Assembly (NCBI GenBank): GCA_018333655.1
Contig: JAGXTJ010000003.1
Span: 1-64,000 of the forward strand
Direction: 5' to 3'
DNA from: Bacillota bacterium
GTDB taxonomy: Bacteria; Bacillota; UBA994
DNA length: 64,000 nucleotides
A program made the position numbers and the translations under genes. Shown here piece by piece: positions 57,239-64,000 of the stretch (its first letter is position 1; each line of letters begins with the position of its first letter). The notes under the pieces are model-generated. The model ran no database searches. It was not told the origin of the DNA and worked only from the letters and a program-made list of their open reading frames with translations.

Positions 57239-58768
57239 TTGTCCCTAGCAGGAATACGCATATTGTATAGAGAAATATGCTTAAAGTTCGGCGCGAGCGC
57301 CAGAAAGTTGGCGGTGAAGAAGTTGGCACGTACAGACAGTGCACCGTGGTTGCGACAAACCCTGCTCACCCTGCTCTACGCTATTGATGAAGGCGTGCAT
57401 GTAGTTGATGAGACAGGGGTTACTATCTACTACAATGCCCAAGCCGGAGAGCTAGAAGGCTTAGAGCCAGAGAGCGTGCTAGGCAAGCATGTGCTCGACG
57501 TCTACCCCTCCCTGAGTGCGGAGAGCAGCACCCTGCTCTCCGTCTGTCGCCTCAAGCGACCCATTTTATCTAAGCAACAGTCCTTTACCAATTTTAAGGG
57601 CAAAAAAGTGACCACAGTCAACACCACCCTCCCGATTATATTAGAGCATCGCCTGGTGGGGGCGGTAGAGGTGAGCCGCAATATTACTACTGTGCGCGAG
57701 CTGTCGGAGAAGCTGGCCGATTTGCAGGCTAGGATGCATGAGGCGCAGGGCGAGCCTAGTTTCGAGGCGCGCCCGGGGGCACGCTACACTTTTGCCGACA
57801 TTGTCGGTCAGTCCCCTAGCCTGGTAGAGCAGAAGACGCTTGCTTTGCGTAGCGCCGCGACCAGCTCCTCTGTGCTGGTGCTAGGGGAGACGGGCACAGG
57901 CAAGGAGCTAGTGGTGCAAGCCCTGCACAATGCTAGTAGTCGCCGCTACAAACCTTTTATAGCGCAAAACTGCGCGGCCCTGCCCGAGACCCTGCTCGAA
58001 TCCATCCTCTTTGGCAGCGTAAAAGGTAGCTTTACCGGCGCCGAAAATCGCCCGGGGCTTTTTGAGGTGGCGAGTGGAGGTACCCTATTTCTTGATGAGA
58101 TTAATGCCATGCCCCTCTCTTTGCAGGCCAAGCTTTTGCGCGTCTTGCAAGACGGCTATGTGCGTCGCATTGGCGATGCTAAGGTGCGCGCGGTAGACGT
58201 ACGCATCGTCACCGCGATGAACGACGAGCCCTATTCCGCCATACGCAAGGGAACTCTGCGCGAAGACCTCTTTTACCGCATCAATGTAGTCACCTTGCGC
58301 CTGCCCCCGCTTAGGGAGCGACGCCAAGACATTTCGCTTTTAGCGATGCACTTTATTCGACTCTACAATGGCACTTTTGGCTTGGGGGTTCTCGGCTTGT
58401 CGGCAGAAACCGCGGAGATATTTCAGAGCTATCACTGGCCAGGCAATGTGCGCGAGCTACAACATGCCATCGAAGGCGCCATGAATGTCATCACGGGCGA
58501 CCATATTTTGCCATCTCACCTGCCCCCCCATGTAGTAGAAGGCGCCGGGCAGGCCGGCGCACGAACTTCTACCGCTATGCTCGCCCCTAGTTTCACCTTG
58601 CAGACGGGGCAAACTCTGCACGATGCCCTGCAAGAAGTAGAGAGCCGCTTTTTGCAGCAAGCTATGCAGCAGGCGCGCGGCAATGTCACCTTAGCCGCCG
58701 AGATACTGCGTATTCCGCGCCAGACTATGCAGTACAAGCTGCGCGCCCAGCAACCGTTTTCGCCCTGA
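57239..58768 (+). CDS. Sigma-54-dependent activator of the lysine fermentation operon
   Basis: A 509-residue enhancer-binding protein. It has a PAS sensor domain at about 40-150 (LLYAIDEGVHVVDETGVTIYYNAQA), a sigma-54 AAA+ domain at about 180-420 with Walker A GETGTGKE, the sigma-54 contact loop GSFTGA (usually GAFTGA), Walker B TLFLDEINAM and R-fingers in LREDLFYRINV; and a C-terminal Fis-type helix-turn-helix (GNVTLAAEILRIPRQTMQYKL). The TTG start at 57239 is uncertain; several TTG/GTG codons follow before the conserved region. It precedes a -24/-12 promoter and the kam genes, so it very likely activates them, perhaps in response to lysine. Confidence 0.9.
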   Translation: MSLAGIRILYREICLKFGASARKLAVKKLARTDSAPWLRQTLLTLLYAIDEGVHVVDETGVTIYYNAQAGELEGLEPESVLGKHVLDVYPSLSAESSTLLSVCRLKRPILSKQQSFTNFKGKKVTTVNTTLPIILEHRLVGAVEVSRNITTVRELSEKLADLQARMHEAQGEPSFEARPGARYTFADIVGQSPSLVEQKTLALRSAATSSSVLVLGETGTGKELVVQALHNASSRRYKPFIAQNCAALPETLLESILFGSVKGSFTGAENRPGLFEVASGGTLFLDEINAMPLSLQAKLLRVLQDGYVRRIGDAKVRAVDVRIVTAMNDEPYSAIRKGTLREDLFYRINVVTLRLPPLRERRQDISLLAMHFIRLYNGTFGLGVLGLSAETAEIFQSYHWPGNVRELQHAIEGAMNVITGDHILPSHLPPHVVEGAGQAGARTSTAMLAPSFTLQTGQTLHDALQEVESRFLQQAMQQARGNVTLAAEILRIPRQTMQYKLRAQQPFSP

Positions 58769-58778
58769 GTTGTGCAAC

Positions 58779-58794
58779 TGGCATAAATCTTGCA
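58779..58794 (+). promoter_or_regulatory. Sigma-54 (-24/-12) promoter of the kam operon
   Basis: TGGCATAAATCTTGCA: GG at 58780-58781 and GC at 58792-58793 are ten bases apart, the obligatory sigma-54 spacing, and the match to TGGCAC-N5-TTGCA is one base off. It lies 11 bases after the activator gene and 55 before the kdd start codon. Confidence 0.88.
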
Positions 58795-58848
58795 TACTAA
58801 AGAGGAGTAGAGCATGAACTAAAATATTGATGTGGGAGGTAGTAAGCA

Positions 58849-59892
58849 ATGCAGAAACAGGGCTGTCCCTATGGCACGCACCGTGTCATATCCCCCCTCG
58901 GGGTATTGCCCCAGCCAGCGTGGAAGATTGACAACAGCATGACCCTTTACGATAACGAGATTCTCGTCGATGTGCTACGTTTAAACATCGATTCGGCCAG
59001 TTTTACCGAAATTAAGAAGCGTGCGAATTACGACGATGCGGCAATTCGCCGCATTATACTCGACCTCGTGGCCGATCGCGGCAAGCACCACAACCCTAAC
59101 ACCGGCAGTGGCGGCATGTTTATCGGTGAAGTCAGCGCCATCGGGGAGAAGCTACAGGGGAAGATAGACCTCGCTCCCGGTGACCGCATTGCCTCTCTCG
59201 TCTCGCTTTCGCTAACCCCCCTGGCCATCACTGAAATTATTGAGGTGAGGCAAGAGATAGACCAAGTCGCGATTAAGGGACAAGCCATTCTTTTTGCCTC
59301 GGGCATTTACGCTAAACTCCCCGACGATATGTCAGATGCCCTAGCCCTCGCCGTGCTCGATGTAGCAGGCGCCCCAGCGCAAACGGCCAAGCTCGTGCGC
59401 CCCGGCAACAGGGTACTAGTTATTGGCGGCGGCGGTAAGTCCGGGCTTTTGTGCCTGCACGAAGCCAAAAAGCGCGCCGGGGTCACCGGGCAGGTTATTT
59501 CGCTTAACCCGAGTGCGACCGCCTGTGAGCGCGTGCGCGAGCTAGGCCTCGCCGACGTCATCTTGCAAGCTGATGCGACTAATGCTCTAGCCGTGCTTGA
59601 AGCGGTAGACAAGGCGACCGGTGGCAAGATGTGCGACTTAGTCATCAACTGTGTCAATGTGCCGGGCACCGAAATGAGCGCTATACTGGCGACCCGTGAC
59701 GGTGGGACAATTTACTTCTTTAGCATGGCGACTTCTTTTACGGCTGCCGCCCTCGGCGCCGAAGGCGTGGGCAAGGATGTAGAGATGATCGTCGGCAACG
59801 GCTACACCAAGGACCACGCCGCCATATCTTTGCAGGTACTAAGAGAAAACGATAAATTGCGCGAGTTGTTCACACAACTGTACGCCCGATAG
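58849..59892 (+). CDS. kdd: L-erythro-3,5-diaminohexanoate dehydrogenase
   Basis: A 347-residue NAD-dependent dehydrogenase. The first 110 residues carry [24 protein letters not shown] and [16 protein letters not shown], the family signature, and the Rossmann domain shows [13 protein letters not shown]. It converts (3S,5S)-3,5-diaminohexanoate to 5-amino-3-oxohexanoate with NAD and release of ammonia, the third step of anaerobic lysine fermentation. It is the first gene after the sigma-54 promoter. Length agrees with Kdd from Clostridium and Fusobacterium (about 345). Confidence 0.95.
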   Translation: MQKQGCPYGTHRVISPLGVLPQPAWKIDNSMTLYDNEILVDVLRLNIDSASFTEIKKRANYDDAAIRRIILDLVADRGKHHNPNTGSGGMFIGEVSAIGEKLQGKIDLAPGDRIASLVSLSLTPLAITEIIEVRQEIDQVAIKGQAILFASGIYAKLPDDMSDALALAVLDVAGAPAQTAKLVRPGNRVLVIGGGGKSGLLCLHEAKKRAGVTGQVISLNPSATACERVRELGLADVILQADATNALAVLEAVDKATGGKMCDLVINCVNVPGTEMSAILATRDGGTIYFFSMATSFTAAALGAEGVGKDVEMIVGNGYTKDHAAISLQVLRENDKLRELFTQLYAR

Positions 59893-59905
59893 GAAGGTGA
59901 ATTTT

Positions 59906-61162
59906 TTGCCCGCTTACAAAGAAATTTCTCTCTGGCAACAAGTTACGGAGGACGAGTGGCAAGACTGGCGCTGGCAACTGCGCAATCGCATTCAAGACGT
60001 AGACTCCCTCTCCAAAGTAGTAACGCTGCGCTCCCAAGAGGTAGAAGCAGTCTCTGAGGCCCTCTTGTCTTTGCGCATGGCCATTACCCCCTACTACGCC
60101 TCACTCATAGACGCCGAAGACCCCTGCTGTCCGATTAGAAAGCAGGCCATTCCCACGCGGCCGGAGCTTATTTCTGCGCCAGAAGACATGGCCGACCCCC
60201 TGCACGAAGACAGTGACTCGCCCGTGCCCGGCCTTACCCACCGGTATCCCGATCGCGTACTATTTCTCGTCACCGATCAGTGTGCCGTGTACTGTCGGCA
60301 CTGCACCCGCCGTCGCTTTGCCGGGCAGCATGACCAGTCCGCAGGCAAGGAGCAGATCGACAACTGTATCGAGTACATTCGTGAGAACAAAATAGTGCGC
60401 GATGTACTGCTTTCGGGGGGCGACCCGCTCGCGCAGACCGACGAAAGGCTAGAGTACATCATTAAGCGCCTGCGCGAAATCCCCCATGTGGAGATTATCC
60501 GCATTGGCACCCGCATGCCCGTGGTTATGCCGATGCGCATTACCAGCGCCCTCTGCAACATGTTAAAGAAGTACCATCCCATCTGGGTGAATGTGCATTT
60601 TAACCACCCCAAAGAAATTACACCCGAAGCAAAAGCGGCCTGTGCCATGCTGGCCGATGCGGGCATACCCCTTGGCAATCAGTCCGTGCTCTTGCGGGGC
60701 GTCAATGACTGCCCCCACATCATGAAGAAGCTTGTGCATGAGCTAGTGAAGATGCGCGTGCGCCCCTACTATATTTACCAGTGCGATTTGTCGCAAGGCA
60801 TTTCTCATATGCGCACTTCGGTAGCGAGGGGCATTGAAATAATCGAGAGCCTGCGTGGCCATACCTCGGGTTTTGCCGTGCCTACCTTTGTTGTGGATGC
60901 CCCGGGCGGTGGCGGCAAAATACCTGTTATGCCGCAGTACCTTATCTCGATGTCAGACCGCCAAGTCATCCTGCGTAACTTTGAAGGCGTTATCTCGGCC
61001 TACACCGAGCCCGCCGACAAACACAGCCCCTGTCTCGAGTGTGGAGTATGTGAAAAGCACGACCATATCGGCGTTACCGCTCTCTTTGGCGGCGACAAAG
61101 TATCTATTGAGCCCGAGGGCCTCAAAGAGATGCGCCAACGCTTCCGCAAGCCCCGCGCCTAG
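59906..61162 (+). CDS. kamA: Lysine 2,3-aminomutase
   Basis: A 418-residue radical SAM, PLP-dependent mutase. The 4Fe-4S motif is C126-x3-C130-x2-C133 (CAVYCRHC), followed by [32 protein letters not shown] and [13 protein letters not shown] are present, and the C-terminal [16 protein letters not shown] contains the PLP-binding Lys. The C-terminus also has CLECGVC, the Cys zinc site of true KamA. It moves the alpha-amino group of L-lysine to C3. TTG start behind AGGAAGGTG; a GTG three codons earlier overlaps the site. Confidence 0.97.
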   Translation: MPAYKEISLWQQVTEDEWQDWRWQLRNRIQDVDSLSKVVTLRSQEVEAVSEALLSLRMAITPYYASLIDAEDPCCPIRKQAIPTRPELISAPEDMADPLHEDSDSPVPGLTHRYPDRVLFLVTDQCAVYCRHCTRRRFAGQHDQSAGKEQIDNCIEYIRENKIVRDVLLSGGDPLAQTDERLEYIIKRLREIPHVEIIRIGTRMPVVMPMRITSALCNMLKKYHPIWVNVHFNHPKEITPEAKAACAMLADAGIPLGNQSVLLRGVNDCPHIMKKLVHELVKMRVRPYYIYQCDLSQGISHMRTSVARGIEIIESLRGHTSGFAVPTFVVDAPGGGGKIPVMPQYLISMSDRQVILRNFEGVISAYTEPADKHSPCLECGVCEKHDHIGVTALFGGDKVSIEPEGLKEMRQRFRKPRA

Positions 61163-61163
61163 C

Positions 61164-62213
61164 ATGCGGCTACTCGAACTCCTAGATAGCGCCAAGGTGT
61201 GCTCTGTCTCGGTGGTGGGGCTCGCTAAAAATGCCGGTAAAACGGTGGCCTTAAACAGCCTCATTAGACAAGCTGCCCAAGCGGGTGTTGCCCTTGGCCT
61301 GTCTTCCATTGGCTACGATGGCGAAAAAATCGACCTCGTGAGCCGTCTCCCTAAGCCCCGTATCGAGGTGGTAGAGGGTACAATTTTAGCCACAGCCAGC
61401 GGCACACTAGAGCGCTCCACAGCCGCGCTCGAAATTCTGGCGGCCACGGGTTTTGTCACCGCCTTAGGCGAGGTCTTGCTCGTGCGGACGCGTGAAAGCG
61501 GTTATGTCGAGATAGCCGGTCCCGACAGCTACGGCGAAATGCAGAAATGCATCGGCCGGATGCTTAAACTTGGCTGCCAACTAGCCTTAATTGACGGCGC
61601 CTTAGATCGAGTTGGTTCGGCCTCCCCGGCGGTGACAGAGGCCGCCATACTAGCAACAGGGGCCGTAGCGGGGGGCAGTATGCGCCAGATACTAATGCGC
61701 ACCCTCCACTTTGTTTCGCTCTGCTCCCTGCCCAAGCTGTCGGAGGGGGCAAGGCGCGCCGCGGCCGTGCGTGCCACCCTAGCGGGGCAGTTACTGCTCT
61801 CTACCTCGCAGGGCGAGCGGGTGCTGCCCTTTGCTTCTGCCCTAGGGCATGCCGCGGCCATAGCTGACTGCCTACCTCGTGACGAAGAGTTTGCCCTGGT
61901 GGTGCCTGGCGCGGTAAACGAGTCGCTACTTGGCGAAATAATGCAGAGGCCGCGTCTCGCGCGGCAGGCCTTACTTATCTCTGCCGACCCCACCCATATT
62001 TTCGCCACGCCAGAAGTATGGCAGAAATACCGTGCCTTAGGCGGACGCGTGGCCGTCTTAGAGCAAATTCGCCTGCTGGCTGCTACCGTTAATCCCACCG
62101 CACCTAGCGGCAAAGCTTATGAACCACGGCAGTTTGCCGCCGAAATCGCCGCTAGCTTAGCGCCACTTCCGGTCTACGATCTCTTTGACTCTGACCAAGC
62201 GGTGTGTCTCTAA
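61164..62213 (+). CDS. kamB: KamB, P-loop protein of the lysine fermentation cluster
   Basis: A 349-residue cytosolic protein with an N-terminal Walker A motif (SVVGLAKNAGKTVALN) and no other known domain. Proteins of this kind stand next to a MutS-like gene (kamC) between kamA and kamD in lysine-fermenting Clostridia and Fusobacteria. By position they are suspected to act as chaperone or reactivase of the B12-dependent 5,6-aminomutase, but I know of no direct proof. The ATG lies one base after the kamA stop. It overlaps the frame before kamC by ten bases. Confidence 0.85.
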   Translation: MRLLELLDSAKVCSVSVVGLAKNAGKTVALNSLIRQAAQAGVALGLSSIGYDGEKIDLVSRLPKPRIEVVEGTILATASGTLERSTAALEILAATGFVTALGEVLLVRTRESGYVEIAGPDSYGEMQKCIGRMLKLGCQLALIDGALDRVGSASPAVTEAAILATGAVAGGSMRQILMRTLHFVSLCSLPKLSEGARRAAAVRATLAGQLLLSTSQGERVLPFASALGHAAAIADCLPRDEEFALVVPGAVNESLLGEIMQRPRLARQALLISADPTHIFATPEVWQKYRALGGRVAVLEQIRLLAATVNPTAPSGKAYEPRQFAAEIAASLAPLPVYDLFDSDQAVCL

Positions 62214-62239
62214 ACATGTACCAGAAAGGGGATGTACCT

Positions 62240-63883
62240 GTGGGCGAAAGCTGTGACGTGCTCGGTTTGCCCTATTTTTTCGCCTGCTTAGCCCCGGCTT
62301 CCCCCTATGGTAAGTCACAAGCGGCGCGGCTCGTCCCCTTTAAGCCCGGCGAAGAACAGGCCCTCGAAGCAGAGCTTAACGCTCTAGGCTTGGTACTAGC
62401 TCAGCTTGCCGAGCCGGCAGGTGAAGGGCGACTACTAAAGATACGCCACTACCTCGGCCAGCTGCCCGATTGGCGAGAACATCTATACCGTGTCGCGGCC
62501 GGGGGGGTGCTACTTGATGCGGAATTTTTTATGCTCAAGCAAAGCCTCTTTTTCTTTGACGCCATAAGACAGCTGCTCGCGAGCGATAAAGAGCTAGCCA
62601 GCGATTTTTCCCCGCCCTGCTTACTAGGCCTTTGGCAGCTACTCGACCCCGAAGAGACAGGTTCCCCCTCGTTCTACCTCGGAGACGCCTATTCTCCGCG
62701 TCTTGGTGAAGTGCGCGCTCTGCTGCGCGAGACGCGCAAAAAACTGGCTGGCCTCGCCGCCCTAGGGCAGCAGGAGGCCGAAAAAATCTTCGCGCTAAAG
62801 TTTAATCTCGCGGGCGAAGTTGCCGTGCCGCGCCACGCCGCCGCCCTACGCGAACAGCTAGAAAACAGTGGTCGTTTCCTGCCAAGCCGCGAAACCTACA
62901 CCGAGCTTTACTATACGCGCAAAGCAGCCCCTAGCGAGGCCCTGCTGACAGTGGAGCTTGCGCAGTTAAAGAAACTTGAAAATGAAGAAGAGGACAAAGT
63001 GCGCCACTTCTTGTCGCATGAACTGAAGCAAAGTGTGGCCGCCCTCAGCCTCGCCATCGAGCGCCTGGCGCGCCTAGACCTTGTCCTCAGTAAAGCCCTG
63101 CTCGCACGTCGCTGGCAGGCCACTCGGCCACATATCGCCCCCCATGATGAGCCTTTGCATTTTACTATGCATTTGGCGCGCCACCCGCAAGTCGCAGACG
63201 ATCTCTTGGCGCGAGGGCTTGGCTTTACCCCCACCAGCTTGGAACTAAGCCCCGGGGTGGCTATTATTACGGGGGCCAATATGGGCGGCAAAACGGTGGC
63301 TCTGCGCACCGTAGGGCTCTTGGCCTCACTAGCTGCGCTCGGCATGTATGTGCCGGCCGCCTACTGCCGCACTTCACTTTTTTCGTCGACCACCATGTTG
63401 GCAGGTGAATACCGCGCTAGCCTCACCGGGCTTAGCCGCTTTGGCCACGAGATCGTAAACTTAAGCCAGGCCTTGCCGCAGTTTGGTGACCGCGCCCTAC
63501 TGCTAATTGACGAGTTGGCGTCCTCGACTAATCCGCGCGAGGGCAGCGCCATAGCGCAGGCCGTAGTGCTACACCTGCAGTGCGCCCCAAGCATCACCCT
63601 CCTCACAACGCACTACGACCGCCTAGCCCACCAAGAAGGGGTAACTCACTGGCAAGTGGTAGGTCTCTGCTTGGTAACAGAGGAGGCGCTGCGCGAAGCC
63701 CTATCCCAAGCTAGGCCCGAGTCGCTCAGTCAGTTAAGTCAGTTGATGGATTACAGGCTCCACCGAGTCGCGGCAGCCGAGGCTCATTCCCAAGAGGCCA
63801 TACGTGTAGCTAGGTTTCTCGGCTTGCCCGAAAGCATTGTCGCGCGGGCCTTGTCCTTACTTGAGATGAAGGGAGAGGAGTAG
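62240..63883 (+). CDS. kamC: KamC, MutS-related ATPase of the lysine fermentation cluster
   Basis: A 547-residue protein whose C-terminal third is a MutS-type ATPase: Walker A VAIITGANMGGKTVALRTVG, Walker B ALLLIDELASSTNPREGSA, and the H-motif ITLLTTHYDRLA. The N-terminal two-thirds is helical and unlike the mismatch-binding domains of MutS. It has no nuclease (Smr) domain. As with KamB its role in lysine fermentation is inferred from gene context only. The GTG start at 62240 follows AAAGGGG; an ATG eight codons earlier lacks a site. It ends four bases before kamD. Confidence 0.85.
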   Translation: MGESCDVLGLPYFFACLAPASPYGKSQAARLVPFKPGEEQALEAELNALGLVLAQLAEPAGEGRLLKIRHYLGQLPDWREHLYRVAAGGVLLDAEFFMLKQSLFFFDAIRQLLASDKELASDFSPPCLLGLWQLLDPEETGSPSFYLGDAYSPRLGEVRALLRETRKKLAGLAALGQQEAEKIFALKFNLAGEVAVPRHAAALREQLENSGRFLPSRETYTELYYTRKAAPSEALLTVELAQLKKLENEEEDKVRHFLSHELKQSVAALSLAIERLARLDLVLSKALLARRWQATRPHIAPHDEPLHFTMHLARHPQVADDLLARGLGFTPTSLELSPGVAIITGANMGGKTVALRTVGLLASLAALGMYVPAAYCRTSLFSSTTMLAGEYRASLTGLSRFGHEIVNLSQALPQFGDRALLLIDELASSTNPREGSAIAQAVVLHLQCAPSITLLTTHYDRLAHQEGVTHWQVVGLCLVTEEALREALSQARPESLSQLSQLMDYRLHRVAAAEAHSQEAIRVARFLGLPESIVARALSLLEMKGEE

Positions 63884-63887
63884 TCAG

Positions 63888-64000
63888 ATGAGCAAATTAA
63901 ACTTGGATTTAGAGAAAGTAACTAGGGCGCGCCAAGCAGCCGCCCATGTTGCCGCTAGCCTGCAGGAGTTTATTGCCGGGCACACCACCGTGGCTGTAGA
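63888..64000 (+). CDS. kamD: Lysine 5,6-aminomutase alpha subunit, partial
   Basis: Only the first 37 codons are inside the window. The N-terminus (SKLNLDLEKVTRARQAAAH, then LQEFIAGHTTVAV) matches the start of the KamD family. It follows kamC with GGGAGAGGAG as ribosome binding site. The enzyme is adenosylcobalamin- and PLP-dependent and turns beta-lysine into 3,5-diaminohexanoate, the substrate of Kdd encoded in the same operon. The reading frame continues past the window edge. Confidence 0.9.
   Translation, partial: MSKLNLDLEKVTRARQAAAHVAASLQEFIAGHTTVAV

Noticed and set aside
60855-61163. Long 5' extension of the kamB frame inside kamA
   Set aside because: The ATG one base after the kamA stop and the MRLLELLDSAKV start fit the family; the upstream part is out-of-frame kamA sequence.
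61529-62113. Minus-strand open frame of 194 codons opposite kamB
   Set aside because: Antisense shadow; kamB has a Walker A motif and operon context, this frame has neither.

Overview
This window looks like a chromosomal segment of a fermentative, anaerobic Gram-positive-type bacterium of the Bacillota (Firmicutes). The evidence is a walRK-yycHI-htrA-rlmH locus, strong AGGAGG-type ribosome binding sites with many TTG and GTG starts, a meso-diaminopimelate/murein-peptide recycling cluster, and a sigma-54-controlled lysine fermentation (kam) operon. I cannot name the genus. Core genes are GC-rich and tightly packed; the accessory stretches (about 0.4-5 kb, 7.8-11 kb and 23-31 kb) are more AT-rich, loosely packed and full of broken genes.

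Layout. 0-5.2 kb is an accessory region. It holds a probable type III toxin-antitoxin system (37-bp tandem repeats, hairpin, ToxN/AbiQ-like endoribonuclease), a serine recombinase, an IS200/IS605-like right-end remnant, a secreted protein with a toxin-like C-terminus, and two 3' halves of tRNA genes (Lys, Thr) that look like integration scars. 5.2-7.7 kb is an ABC-2 exporter operon. 7.9-10.5 kb carries an unknown protein with a nuclease-like motif and a divergent pair, TcmP plus a Gp37/Gp68 (DUF5131) three-Cys protein. 11-23 kb is core: an ankyrin lipoprotein, tRNA-Gly, an M23/LysM/G5 envelope protein, a U32 protein, walR-walK-yycH-yycI, tRNA-Gln, tRNA-Glu, htrA and rlmH. 23-31 kb is a defence/mobile island: an interrupted tRNA-Ser, a frameshifted helicase, a complete Gabija-type pair (gajA/gajB), an IS1182-like transposase fossil, a GNAT acetyltransferase, a nucleotidyltransferase antitoxin with a wrecked HEPN partner, a 78-bp direct repeat and a MITE-like palindrome.

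31-46 kb is mostly housekeeping: a NatAB-like exporter, a membrane protein/regulator operon, a cupin, oligoendopeptidase F, threonine dehydrogenase, threonine dehydratase, TcdA, a zinc-ribbon protein, a Crp/Fnr regulator, a gamma-carbonic anhydrase, and an aminotransferase/aldolase pair. 46-55.7 kb encodes an oligopeptide importer (binding protein, two permeases, two ATPases), diaminopimelate decarboxylase, an NlpC/P60 peptidase and a dipeptide epimerase. 55.8-57.2 kb holds ferritin and an agmatinase-like enzyme on the minus strand. 57.2 kb to the end carries a sigma-54 activator and, behind a clear -24/-12 promoter, kdd-kamA-kamB-kamC-kamD (cut by the window edge).

How the genes work together (inference): imported cell-wall peptides would be cut by the NlpC/P60 enzyme, the L-Ala-D-Glu epimerised, the diaminopimelate decarboxylated to lysine, and the lysine fermented through the Kam pathway. 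The most notable accessory systems are the type III toxin-antitoxin locus, the TcmP/DUF5131 pair and the Gabija operon.
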